Source: Collybia mongolica
Lineage: Eukaryota > Basidiomycota > Agaricomycetes > Agaricales > Clitocybaceae
Assembly: GCA_013420905.1 (NCBI GenBank)
Contig: JAAXNY010000009.1
Span: 1,674,001-1,738,000 of the forward strand
Direction of reading: 5' to 3'
Length of the DNA: 64,000 nt
The position numbers were made by a program, and so were the translations under genes. Below, piece after piece: positions 49,601 through 61,103 of the stretch (position 1 is its first letter; every line of letters starts with the position of its first letter). Below the pieces are notes generated by a model, which was not told where the DNA came from, ran no database searches, and saw only the letters and a list, made by a program, of their open reading frames with translations.

Positions 49601-52600
49601 GGAATGCTGCTCCAGAGCCTTGTCGAACCTCTGCAGACCTTGCCAACATGCCCACTTCTGCTGGTCCTGCCAGGGCTGGGGCTTCGGGAATGGGGGATCC
49701 ATTGGATGATTTGTTCCCACGCGTTGATCTAGACAGCTTACTGAAGGGAACAACAATTCTCGCAGATACAAAGAGTGACTCCTGGAAAACTAAGAAAGAA
49801 GCTCTCGAAACCCTGCAATCAATATTAGACCAAGGTAGCAATAAACGACTGAAGGGAACCATGGGTGAGTGTACTTTCCTAACTCAAAGATATCTTATTC
49901 ATATCTATTCAGGCGAAATAGGCCAAATTCTAAAAGCAAGAGTCACGGACACAAACAAAGCGGTGCAAACTTTGGCGCTGGACATAGTTGGCCGAATATC
50001 GACAGGCATGGGGAAACCTTTTGAGAAACACGCACGGCTTTTTGCGCTGCCCATTTCAACGGTCCTGGCAGATCAAAAAGCGCCTATTCGGGCGGCTGCG
50101 CTGCAGGCTTTAACTGCTATTGCTCTGGCGTGTGACGGTATTGAATCCATGATTCCAGGTTTCACTACAGCTTTCGAGACTTCCAATCCGTTACAAAAGG
50201 GCACACTATTACACTGGTTGGCTGATTGGTTTAGGGAACACGACCCTCCTACTCTGGACCTTAATGCTTGGGCTTCACCTATCGTTTCTAGCCTTGACGA
50301 TCGCAATAGCGATGTGCGAAAGGGAGCTCAATCTTTGTTACCCACGTTGATTGCCTGCGCTGGTTTTGATTTCGTTCTACAGCAGTCTAATTCCCTCAAA
50401 CCTGCTTCGCGTAATACCGCCGTTCCTTTAATTCAGGCTGCCCGACCGGCACCCATAATACCAGTGCAATCCGCTGTGGCCCCCAAGGGTAGCAAACCAC
50501 CTGTTGTTACTGTACCGGCACCTCCTGCCAGCCCACCCCCAGATTCGCCAACATCTTCAGCTCCTGCTACCAAAGTTGGCGCAAAAGTTACTGGTGTTCG
50601 CCGCAAGTTGCCCCTCGGGAGTAACCGTCCTGAATCCCGATCAGAAACACCCATTGAAGCCGGATCATCACGAACAACGGGTAAACCAGCTGCCGGAGGG
50701 GTTAAAAGGCAACCAGGTGCTGGGGCAGAGGCAACACAGATACACTTTTCCTTGCCTTTTCACAGTACTAACCCAGATGCCAAGAGAGTTCGAACAGGGA
50801 AGGACGCGCATAAGTGGATAAATGAAGGGGGACCAACACGCAAAGACCTTGCAGATTTATTACAAAGTCAAATGGAACCCCACGCATCGAAGGATCTTGT
50901 CACCCGCTTATTTAGCCACGATCACAATGCCGTTAACGACCATATTCAGGGTTTGAGTACGATGAGTGGCCTCTTTTCGGGCGTTGAGTCTGCAGGCGAA
51001 GGCGTCGAAGCAGTTTGTCTCTCCAACTTTGACTTGCCTCTTAAGTATGCATCAATCAAGGCACATGAACCTCAGCCTAACCTGATATCTAAATGTCTGG
51101 ACGTCGTTGAAGCTGTATTGGCTTTTTTACGAAGTGTCAATTACCAACTTACAGACGGCGAGGCTCTTTGCTTTATACCCACCATGGTGTTCAAGGTAAT
51201 TTAACCTAAATTTTTCCTTTTTATTATTATTACCCTGATGACCTATAAACATAGCTTGGTGACGCTCGGGAACAAGTCCGCGGGCGGGTGCAACAAATTA
51301 TTCGAACGCTTCCTAAGGTTTATGCGTACAGCCGTGTGTTCCAATTGTTGCTTGATCATGGCCTTAAGTCGAAAGTGGCGAAGACGCGACAAGGTACACT
51401 CGACGAGATGGCAATCATACTTAAGAGGTCAGGTATGGGCGCATGTGAACCACCAAAGGCCTTCCCTGTTATCGCTTCTATGCTCTCTGATAAAGACTCC
51501 CAAGTGCGGAAATCGGCACTTGGAACTTTAAGGTATGCCATAATGTCGCTCTTTAATTATATCTCTGACCATTACCACAGTGAAGGTTACGCATTGGTCG
51601 GCGAAAAAGTTTGGTCACTGGTTGGCCCTCTTCCTGCCAAGGAGAAAACCCAACTGGAAGAGCGACTGCGTCGTGTTATCGGACCCTCCTCGGAAAAGCC
51701 AGAACATGTAGCCCCAGCACCGGCTATCGCACGTTTAGCTGGAGGTGTTGCTCGGCCTGCTTCGCCCTCTGCAATGTCACGCATTGGAGCCCCTCGTGCT
51801 GCTAGTCCTTCCGTTGCCGGTCTACCACGACTAGCTCGGCCAACATCTCCTGCCCATACACTTAGGTCTAATTCGCCAACGTTAGCAAACTCACGCTCAG
51901 AGTCACCTGTTCGAACGTCAGGCACCTCCGTTCACCTCACAACAAACATACCTGCGTCTCCCAGAGGGATAGGTCGACCCAAGAGCTTATTACCCTCGCG
52001 ACTTGGACGACCTCGCCCGAATTTCACTCAACCCACTCCTATCTATTCCTCGACCCCCGAAGAAGCGCTCATGGATGAACGGTCACCTGCTGCGTACCAA
52101 GAAGAGCCAGACCCACCCACTTCTCATGATCACAACGAGCAAGTCCAACGTCCTGATGTGTCTGATGACATCACAATCACCATATCAAGCATTCTTAGCA
52201 GTGACCCTATCCGCAGCGTAGATGCCCTCAAGAATATACAGAAAATCCTAGCAGTTGGCCCGGAGGCAGGCCCATCTTTACCTCAATACAGGGAACTGGC
52301 GGAGCATACTGAAGGCTTGATCGAAACTATCACCCTTCAGATGGCACATGTCTTTGAGCGGCCAGATAACCTTGTGCCTGACGATAATTTTCGACTTGCA
52401 AAGCACCTTATTCAAACACTCAACAATTTTTGCGACCATGCGTTCTTAGCAGAGTCTTTGACAGTCGACATCCTGACTTCCTTACTGGAAGAATTAACAC
52501 TACGTCTCCTCGAAACAGACGACAACTCAGTGAAGAAGGTTAAGGATCTCTCAAGGTTCATAAATATGATCATTCTGCGTCTGTTTGCAACTGGCAGAAG

Positions 52601-53878
52601 AATGTCTATATTCCGGTGAGCTGACTCTATGCTGTATTCATACCTCATTGCTCATTTTACTGTCGTGTGCTAGCGCTCTTTTTGCCCTCCTCTTGCAGAT
52701 CGTCAAGCCTTTCCCAGGTCAAGGTACCTTGCCAGATTCGAAAGAGTCCAAGGTTGCAGAACTTGTCCTGAAATGCGTTTGGAAGTTGGCTAGGAATATC
52801 CCCCAGGATCTTAGCGAACAAAACTTGGATCCCGTCGAACTTTTCCCCGCTATTGAACATTTTCTGCAATCAATCCCCCCAAATGAGTGGCGTGCTCGAG
52901 CGACAAATAAAGTTCCATGTGGTGACATGCCTCTGAGGACTATCAAAGTGATTATACAACATGTTGTTGGTGAGTCGGTGTTCTTGTAATTTTTGAACCA
53001 TTTTACATCTAACCTCATAACTTTACAGCACATTATGGCGATAGTGTTTACGATCTACTGTCTGCATCATTTGATGACCCATCCGCAACGATTGTGTACC
53101 CATATGTGTATCGCATACTAAACTCAACATCTCGTGGGGTAGGTGCTGACGCACCCGCTCGTCGCAACGATGCACCTGTAGACCGGCTTGTGCGACCGGT
53201 CTCGTCTTCATCCAGTCGACCTATGTCACCACAAGAAACATCATCGACGACGTCTATCAGTAATCGACAATCCCCTAGCCATAGAACAAGCCCAAGCTCA
53301 TCCTCTCGTAGCGCACACGGGGCATTTTCGCCGGCTGTGGAAGAGCCCGATCCCGATGCTCAATTATCCCTTATCATTGGGCATATATCCAGTGAAACGA
53401 CAGGCGCGTTGCATAAAGAAGGAATTACGGAGCTTCATCATTTTTTGAAAGCATACCCTCACAAGAGGCCAAAAGTAGAGAAACTATTGGAGTCAACAGG
53501 AGCCGCGTTCCGCAAGTATATAAACCGTGCACTGGCGAGCCGCGCAGCTGAGGATGAAGAAAGAGAAGTTGCGGTAGCCGACACCCTTTCGAGTAAGCCT
53601 TTTTCACACCACAGCGCCTAGCCCAATAATAAAATCTCATTAAAACCTTTTATCCAGAATTGGAATCGTCTCGTAGAGCAGTCTCACCGCTGGCTGAGGA
53701 CAGCGCATCTTCGAGGTCTTTCAAGCGTGCCAGCCCACCCCCGTCAGAGAACAATGCCAACCAAGACAAGCTTTCGCGTTTACATGATATCTTTCAATAT
53801 CGATCCAGTACTCTTAGTGCGGGGTCATCTCAGGACCGAACAATACCGGCAGGCCGAACATCTTTTGGCAAAGACTGA
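46619..53878 (+). CDS. STU2: XMAP215/Stu2-family microtubule polymerase with five TOG-like arrays
   Basis: Fifteen exons (46619-47023, 47088-47167, 47303-47622, 47674-48071, 48124-48606, 48659-48979, 49026-49215, 49268-49477, 49526-49864, 49913-51195, 51255-51532, 51581-52615, 52674-52969, 53029-53592, 53658-53878) give 2140 aa. TOG arrays begin near residues 15 (LSHKNWKARVSAYESLIK), 270 (STKWKERKEALDDLL), 590 (DANWKARLAALEELTNW), 865 (SDSWKTKKEALETLQ) and 1215 (QSQMEPHASKDLVTRLF), separated by Ser/Pro/Lys linkers. A helical C-terminal domain and Ser-rich tail follow. The family adds tubulin at plus ends. Yeast relatives have two TOGs, so this length is animal-like. Four introns are stop-free and divisible by three. 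Confidence 0.93.
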
Positions 53879-54154
53879 AGAACATGGTTTTTTTCTGGCT
53901 CCTTTTATTTCTTCTCACCTGTAATGTACCCGTGCATCCAGCCTTCCCACGTAGAATAATCTTAGCTAGTAACTAGAACCTTTCCTGATAATATTGCCTT
54001 GCTTGAGCCCTGTGGTGGCGGTAGTGTGGGTTGTATTTGGAGATGTTTGTGACCTTGTCGTAATTTCAAAAAACCGCTCCTCCTTCAGCTCCATGACTGA
54101 AACCCAATTCCCCTGAATCAGTCTCACTCGCCTCGAACGAAATTACGACGCGTT

Positions 54155-56932
54155 ATGGTTTCCCTGGTCAACGATCCCAAAGGGTCTATAACCTACGATG
54201 CTGCCATGCTCTTCTGGAGAACTGTGACACAAATTTTCTTCAGAGAAATACGACCGCGAGGCGCTTTCAACATACCCCGTGACGGACCAGTGATATTTGT
54301 CGGTGCTCCGCACAACAACCAAGTACTTTTGGCTTATATATTTTGCAGAGTTCTCTTGTTCAATGAATTCTCTGGATGTAGTTTCTCGACCCGCTTCTCC
54401 TCAGTTTGGAGGTATACCGCGAGACTCACCGACATGTTCAATTTCTCACTGCCGCCAAGAGCATGGAGAGAAAAGCTGTCGGTTTCTTTGCTCGACTTAT
54501 GGACAGCAGTGAGTCGGTATATTCACTAGTTCACATGATTTCACTGAACCATTCGAGATAAGTTCCTGTCTCTCGTGCAGCAGATTCTGCGAAACCTGGT
54601 TCTGGGGTATTATGGCTCTCTCCTAATGACCCTTGTCTCGTACTTGGCGAAGGCACACATTTTCTATCTGACTTCCAGCCTCGAATGCAAATCATGTTGC
54701 CTAAATCGCTCAATTCCGCGATAGCTGAAGTGAGCGAGGTTATCTCAGACACAGAGCTAAAAATCAAGCGCGAGTTTGGAGGAGACAGCGGAAAAGGGAC
54801 CCTTCGACTCAGAGAAAAGGTCGCAGAGCTTCGAGCACAAGGTGTCAATGGCTTGGAATATAAGAAGCTACCTTTCGTTGACCAGCAAGAAATGTATCGC
54901 TATGTTTATGAAAGCCTGAAACAAGGCGGAAGTATTGGGATATTTCCCGAAGGTGCGCTTTGCTCAGTCAGGCACCAGTGTCGATTTTATACCATGATTT
55001 TTTAGGGGGTAGCCATGATCGCACAGACTTGCTTCCATTGAAAGCTGGAGTTTCTATCATGGCTTTAGGTGCAATGGCCGACGACCCGTCTGTACGAGTG
55101 AAAATTGTGCCCGTTGGTCTGTCATATTTCCACGCACATCGTTTCCGATCGAGGGCCGTGGTTGAGTTTGGTAATGCACTCGATGTACCCGCTGAACACG
55201 TCGAAATGTTCAAGCAAGGAGGGGCGCAAAAACGGGAAGCTGTTGCCAAATTTTTGGAGCTTGTTTATGACGCTCTCAAGACGGTGACAATCCGGGCTCC
55301 TGATTATGATACCTTGATGGTGAAGACTGCTCTCATTTTGAAAGGCAAAGAGCAAAGTTAATTGGATTATTGATACTATTGCACAGTTGATTCAAGCAGT
55401 TCGACGCCTCTACAAAACTCCGGGACAACATTTGACATTAGGTCAGGTTGTGGAACTTAACAAACGTCTGTTAGAAGGCTACGTTCATTTTATAGATGAA
55501 CCAAGGGTTCAAAAATTAAGGACTGGCGTTCTCAAGTACAACCGTCTTGTGAGAGACCTTGGTCTTCGCGATCATCAGGTATGTGCTAAACCATTGCGTA
55601 GCTTTGATGTCTGAGCGGCTACAAGGTTCCGCGGGCTCAGAAGGCCAGCTGGAAAACTCTCGGTTTGCTTGGATATCGTGTAGGCCTCCTCATGGCGTGG
55701 ACAATCCTTGCTCTGCCTGGAACTATTCTGAATGGACCTATGTTCATCTTAGCCTCGTTGATCTCTAGAAAGAAAGCAAAAGGTTAGTATCCAATCCTCC
55801 AATCCCACGCTGTGTCTTTATCGCCCTTATATCTGCAGAAGCTCTTGCCGCATCAGTTGTCAAGATTGCTGGCCGTGATGTCCTTGCTACTTGGAAAGTT
55901 CTCATCTGTTTGGGTGTAGCGCCCCTCCTCTATGGCTTTTATGCTTGCCTTGCAACTTTCATCGCCATTCGAGCTAATGCACCTTTTAAATGGAGAATAT
56001 GGACACCCTTCCTCGTTCTAGTTGCGCTACCTTTTATGAACTATGCTGCATTAAAATTCGGGGAAGCAGGGGTCGACGTCTTAAAGTGAGACCACCTCAC
56101 CGCATCAGATATAATGTACTGATTTTCCCAAGGTCTTTGCGGCCTCTCATCGTTGCTCTCGTCCCTGGGCAACAACGATCGCTCGATACATTAAAGGCGA
56201 TGAGGGTTCAACTTTCCAATGAAGTGGCAGACCTGATAAACGACTTTGGACCCAAGCTTTATGAGGACTTCAATGAGGTCGGTATATAAACTATCGATTC
56301 AGAATTAAATTTTCATCGATGTATAGTGGCGCATTCTGGTCCCTTCTGCCAGCGTGCCTCCTTCAAGTGGAACTCCCGGACTATGGCGCAGGAAAAGCGG
56401 CACAGGGGCAGTGGATGCGCAAGGCCTAGGACTAACACACCCAATGACCTGGATTGATGAACGCCTTTTTGGTTGGAGTCGTAGTGCCAAGAGGGGTACG
56501 AGCGCATGGGGGGGATTCTCGGGTGATGAAGCAAGTCGAATAGGGACGCCAGATGAGTCAGATGAAGAAGACACTGGTGATTATGACAACGTTGTAGGCA
56601 TTCTCCCGATGCCGAACGATGATCAAGCCACTTCTGGATCCAAATCGCGCAGTCGTCAAAGTTCGTACGCAGACTTGCAGAGATTTCGTCTTTCGCCATT
56701 TCCACGCACCTTAGACATATCAACATCACACATAAAGCCTACAGTTTCACCCGCAGAACCTGAGGATGGGTTAAGCTTTCGACATAGTCACAGGGCCCGA
56801 AGAGAAAGCTTGTCGGATGGTATTCCTGTCACACGTATCGCAGCTGTGGATCGTGCTGAGCCATTCACGCACGCTACACAAAGCTTGAATGAAGAAGCTA
56901 GCAGGAAAAAGACGGACAGCAAAAATATGTAA
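54155..56932 (+). CDS. Glycerol-3-phosphate/DHAP acyltransferase (GPT2/SCT1 type)
   Basis: Exons 54155-54322, 54382-54508, 54563-54952, 55006-55319, 55387-55578, 55626-55782, 55839-56085, 56133-56277 and 56327-56932 give 781 aa, similar to yeast Sct1/Gpt2. Acyltransferase block I is APHNNQFLDPLLL and block III FPEGGSHDRTDLLPLKAG; both are split by introns. YRETHRHVQFLTAAKSMERK lies between. Membrane helices occur around VGLLMAWTILALPGTILNG and VLICLGVAPLLYGFYACL. It makes lysophosphatidate in the ER for membrane lipid and storage fat. The Ser-rich C-terminus is probably a regulatory phospho-region, by analogy. Confidence 0.93.
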
Positions 56933-57044
56933 TGTCATTAGTCTAAGATTCCTTATCTTGTCAAGAGTTCAAGATTTACTATGTTAAGCCCTATGTCGGC
57001 GAGTATGATCCATAAATTATAGATCAGCTCATAAAACGGGTGAA

Positions 57045-58842
57045 CTAAAAATCTGATCTCGTGCCAGCGGTCAGAACCTCCACACCAGTTTCTGTGATAC
57101 TACGAAGCAATAGGATAAGGTACTCCCATACAAAGAATGTCAACTTACAGTAGCGTTTCTTCGAATTGGGCGCTCTTCTTTCCATCGACAGTAGTTGCTG
57201 TCCAGTTGTCGGGCCAATGCACAGTATCCCAGTTAGTCCCCAAATTGATCATCTTGAAAGAAAAGAAAAGTCAGTAGCACTTTACGTTGGAAATAACGTG
57301 ATAAGCACCGGCTCTATCGTGAAAACCTTCCAATAATATTAGTAACGATCCAGACCTTTCAGAGTAGGACTTCAAACCATTCCAGCTTTCATCGTGCCAA
57401 CAGCCTTGTTCTTCGCATAATGCGGTACATTGGGTGAACAATGGAATAAATCATTTATTCCGTGTCCTGTGTATGTTCGCACCGTAGCACAACCATTCGC
57501 GCGCGCGATAGGCTCGCTGAGCGTGGGAAAATTAGCCCAGGCAGATTAAAGGAGGAATCCATCGAACTTACATGACCTTGCCAACATCACGGAACAGCGC
57601 CCCCGGTTTACATATCTTGATTGCTTCATCTAGGCAGCTTCGTGCAGTGCGGATGAGTTTCTTGGAGTCTTCGTCAATTACCCCGACAGGGTACGTCTCG
57701 TTAAGATCACCATGATACCCTTAAGGGGCTTAGTAGAATCTAAAATGAAGGGGGAAAATCCCAGCCTACCTTGATAATACAGTGAGACGTCTAGGACGCT
57801 TCTTATCAGTCTCTTACCATGGTCGAACCAGATCGTCCTTACCAATGTTAATGATATCACCCTCTCGCAACTTCCGACGATCGGGTATACCATGGCAAAT
57901 CACTTCGTTGACAGACCTGAGAAGTGATTAGGAGGAAAATCGTGCATTAGACATATCAACCTACGTGCAGACAGACTTCGGGAAGTTTCTGTAATTCATG
58001 GGTGAAGGATAACCGTTCCTCTCAATCGTTGCGTTGTGGACAATTTCATCAATCTCATCAGTTGTGATTCCAGGTCGAACATGGGAGGCGGCGATGTCCA
58101 AGACTTCCCTTGCAAGCTGTGGGGCTATGGACGGGTATACTAGATGTTTTGAAACAAGGTACTCACCCGACACACGGTACGCATCTTTTCTTGCTCCTCT
58201 TTTGTTAATATACGTGGTGGTTGTCCGGCCAGTTTCATTTCCAATATGGGTTGTCCTTGGGGAGTTATGAGATGCTTATTTTGAGATAATGTGATATACG
58301 AACCATTTTCCGCGTATTCTGGTCGGGGAATGTGATCTGGAACCTTTCGGGTGCCAGAGAGCGGATAGACTGGTCGAACAGGCCCCGTATAAGAGTAGTT
58401 AGGGAAAGGATTGTAGGAACCATCTACGTATTTTAAACATCAGCGAACAATCTCGAGATCAGCCGAATGCTACAACCTTGGTCCTCTGCGACCTTGGCAG
58501 CCACAAGTGCGTGGATGGCCTTGTGTGATTTCTGTTAACGATGTGGATTTCAATGGGACAGTCCTTCAAGCAAATAGTTATAACCTGCCCCTGTATTGAA
58601 GAATGAGTTCTGAGATATTCAACGTATGGAAGACTAGAACGACGTACATCCTGATTTGAAGCATTCCTGGCCACAGAAGAACGATCCTCTTATCCCAAGC
58701 CTGCAAGGCAACAAAGGTTACATAACGAAGAAAGTTGTTGACGGTTATGGGAGACGGACTTATTGCAGGTGGGACATTCCATGCGTGAGGGAGGGTTTCC
58801 ATTGGGACAAGAAGCACTTTGGCAAAGAACGACTGAGGCCAT
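57045..58842 (-). CDS. MAP1: Methionine aminopeptidase 1
   Basis: Exons 58842-58760, 58700-58648, 58590-58589 (2 nt), 58531-58477, 58423-58304, 58255-58167, 58116-57965, 57916-57843, 57790-57770, 57719-57572, 57516-57378, 57326-57309, 57252-57149 and 57099-57045 give 370 aa. The N-terminus is the ribosome-binding zinc finger (CQSASC, CPTC, FFCGQEC, HKAIH). Catalytic metal ligands are Asp in INIDVSLYYQ and GDLNET, His in [11 protein letters not shown], Glu in IEPM, and Glu in FEETLL. It removes initiator Met cotranslationally. The zinc-finger segment joins in frame only if a conserved Trp codon is completed by two G bases lying between two 57-nt introns. A base error or another splice form is the alternative. 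Confidence 0.92.
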
Positions 58843-59372
58843 TTTCTACACAGGAGACGGATGAACATAAAATAAATGGGCTCCGGATGTCGGCACCGCC
58901 AGGTTAGAGAAAGTGATTACATCAATTAAATCTTGCTAAGTCTCACTGACGGTGGGCATGTCAAGAACATATACATAAGCTTCGATGTCATGAGTTGTAG
59001 GCGATATCTAAACCCGCACGGAGAAGAATGATACAAAGTAGTACGTGTCACGGAATAAAGGATTATACGTGGTGGAGATTTCGAAAATGACGAGGAGCAT
59101 GCAGAAATTAAATTATATGCGGCGGGTGGCTGAATAATGCGATGATATGGTTCAATAATTAGAGATGTCTAAATAATGGTAGAAGTGGATGCGAGAGATC
59201 AAAAGGAAAGCAATGGTAAGTATATATGACAGCATCGAGGAAGCAAAATAAAATTAATCGACGAATAATAACGTATGACAATGGATGGATGGATGGAATA
59301 GCCAACAAAGAAGGCTCACTGACAGATAGAGCATGACGGATGGCGCCAGGTACGGGATAATTGGCGGGCTTT
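58843..59372. other. MAP1 upstream region with short tandem repeat
   Basis: This 530-bp spacer should hold the MAP1 promoter. It contains a small (ATGG)4 repeat at 59281-59296 and an ACGTGTCACG stretch near 59043. No gene is evident. Confidence 0.45.
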
Positions 59373-60008
59373 TCAGTGGGGATGTGGGGGAAGGACATCG
59401 AGCCTATACGCTGTTTCTGTATCACTGCAAGCCCTTCGGAGAGCGCGATAGTGGGCAACCCCAAAAATCTCGATGAGAGCTTGCTCGTTGTCATTGATCC
59501 AGGATACGGGGGGAAGTCCGCGGACTGTGCGGTAGACCCCTCTCGGGAACTTTTCTTCAAATACAAGGGTGACGACGCCGGTGAGGAGGCATTGGATGAG
59601 GCTGAGGATGTCGTTAATTGGGGGACATATTTTTCGCACAGATTCGAAGATGTCACTATGGAAGACCATTTGCCATTGAACGCGACGTTCTGGAGAAAAG
59701 AATGAACTGGCGTGAACTGGTAATTGTAATTTTAATTGAGGGCCCGCAGGAAGGCCGACGGATGAACGCCATATGGAAGATGTTTCGAGGGAGAAAAGCA
59801 TGCGGGGGTCGGAGGAGGGTGCGTCAGTCCAATTGTGCTGGCGGATAAGTTGAAGCCTCAAATTCTGCAACCAACGATGGGCACGGGCATAGGTGGTGCC
59901 CAAAGCCTCTGCTGTGGTCAGGGGGATACGGGTACGCCTGGCCCAATCATCCATGTTCCTAACATCGCTGGAGAAAATGACTTCGGCCCTGGGGCGAGGA
60001 GACTGCAT
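59373..60008 (-). CDS. Orphan single-exon ORF, hypothetical protein
   Basis: A 211-aa open frame from the ATG at 60008; upstream codons remain open to a TTG at 60332. I do not recognise a family. Visible features are an N-terminal stretch with WARRTRIPLTTAEALG, a hydrophobic patch (LIQCLLTGVVTLVFEE) and an Arg-rich end before a His/Pro terminus. It has no introns, which is unusual beside genes with 5-17. It could be a lineage-specific gene or a chance frame. A 14-bp palindrome around CACGTG lies about 285 bp upstream at 60292-60305. Confidence 0.35.
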   Translation of the reverse strand: MQSPRPRAEVIFSSDVRNMDDWARRTRIPLTTAEALGTTYARAHRWLQNLRLQLIRQHNWTDAPSSDPRMLFSLETSSIWRSSVGLPAGPQLKLQLPVHASSFFSPERRVQWQMVFHSDIFESVRKICPPINDILSLIQCLLTGVVTLVFEEKFPRGVYRTVRGLPPVSWINDNEQALIEIFGVAHYRALRRACSDTETAYRLDVLPPHPH

Positions 60009-61103
60009 GGTAGGGCGCAGTCGGACGAGAATAGTCTGAGTGCTAGGGTGGGAAATTGAAATATGCCATGAAGAGGAACAGGATGAAAGCTTACGAGAAT
60101 ATGAAGGACGACAAGCGAATAATGGCGATGAGGAAAGGGATTTGCAGGTCGGAGAGGTCAGTGGGAGAAGGGGAGAAGAGGGAAGAACATTGTGTTGGCA
60201 GGCTTTTTGTACGGTGGGAGGACCCTGGCGGCGAAGAAAAGCGAATATTAAAAAACGATCACCGATCCAAGCATTTTGGGCGTCGGGCGAAAATACACGT
60301 GTATTCACCCGCCAACTTCTCCCTCCCACCAACTACTCCACCCTACTCTCCCCCATCCACCCCCTGAACCATCTACCATATCACCGTCAGAACTCCATAT
60401 CCTCATTCACGAACACATACCCAGTACCAGTCCATCCCAGTCCTCGTCGTGAGCCCGCCATCTCCAAACCCTGTATCCGGGGTCCTACCCCTTACTTTCG
60501 GCCTTCCCAGGAGATATCCAGGGCGCGCAACAACTATATAAATTCATGATCTGTCCAATCTAGGTTGTGCTTTATTCCATACCCGGCGGCCTAATCGACT
60601 ACCTGGGCCCTTGTAGGTACGTCGATGCTCGGCGGCAACTCCCATATTGGCTAGTCCAAGCGCTTATTCGCCACCGATTCAAACTATCGTTCCTCTAGCA
60701 ACAGAAAGGAAAAAAAAAATTTTGGTTACGAAACACTCTGAAACATCATTAACGTCATCCCGAGGGGCAAGGATGCTGTTGAACAAGCTTTCTTTTTTTT
60801 TTTTTTTTTTAGTTCCAAGATTGCCGACTTATTGGAGTGGGATATGACTGTCAATCAAGGCTTGCGAAGAATAAATATAGGTAAGTCACTGTTACATGTC
60901 CCTGTGGCATCACCGAAGGATGCCACGCAATACTCGAGTATACTGCAGATTCGCATCGCCTGCGAAGTTGTGAAATGTGAAGGATGTGAAGGGAGGTGAA
61001 GAGACAGTAAACAGGCAACATGGGTAGCAATTATGTAATATGATAATGATATGTATGATATGACTCCATCGTCATTTTCGACAAAAGTCTTGTAACGATA
61101 ACG
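60009..61103. other. Intergenic region with TATA-like element and T18 run
   Basis: Between the orphan ORF and GCN3. It contains the palindrome AATACACGTGTATT at 60292-60305, a plus-strand TATATAAA at 60535-60542 with no convincing ORF after it, and an 18-T run at 60793-60810. The last part should be the GCN3 promoter. Short plus-strand frames at 60040-60549 look spurious. Confidence 0.5.
60793..60810 (+). repeat. T18 homopolymer run
   Basis: An uninterrupted run of 18 T on the plus strand. It may be a simple length-variable tract or, less likely, a Pol III type terminator. Confidence 0.8.

Noticed and set aside
50700..50780. Extra intron in the XMAP215 gene before TNPDAKR
   Set aside because: The polypyrimidine tract and CACAG look like an acceptor, but no donor of matching phase exists within a normal distance.
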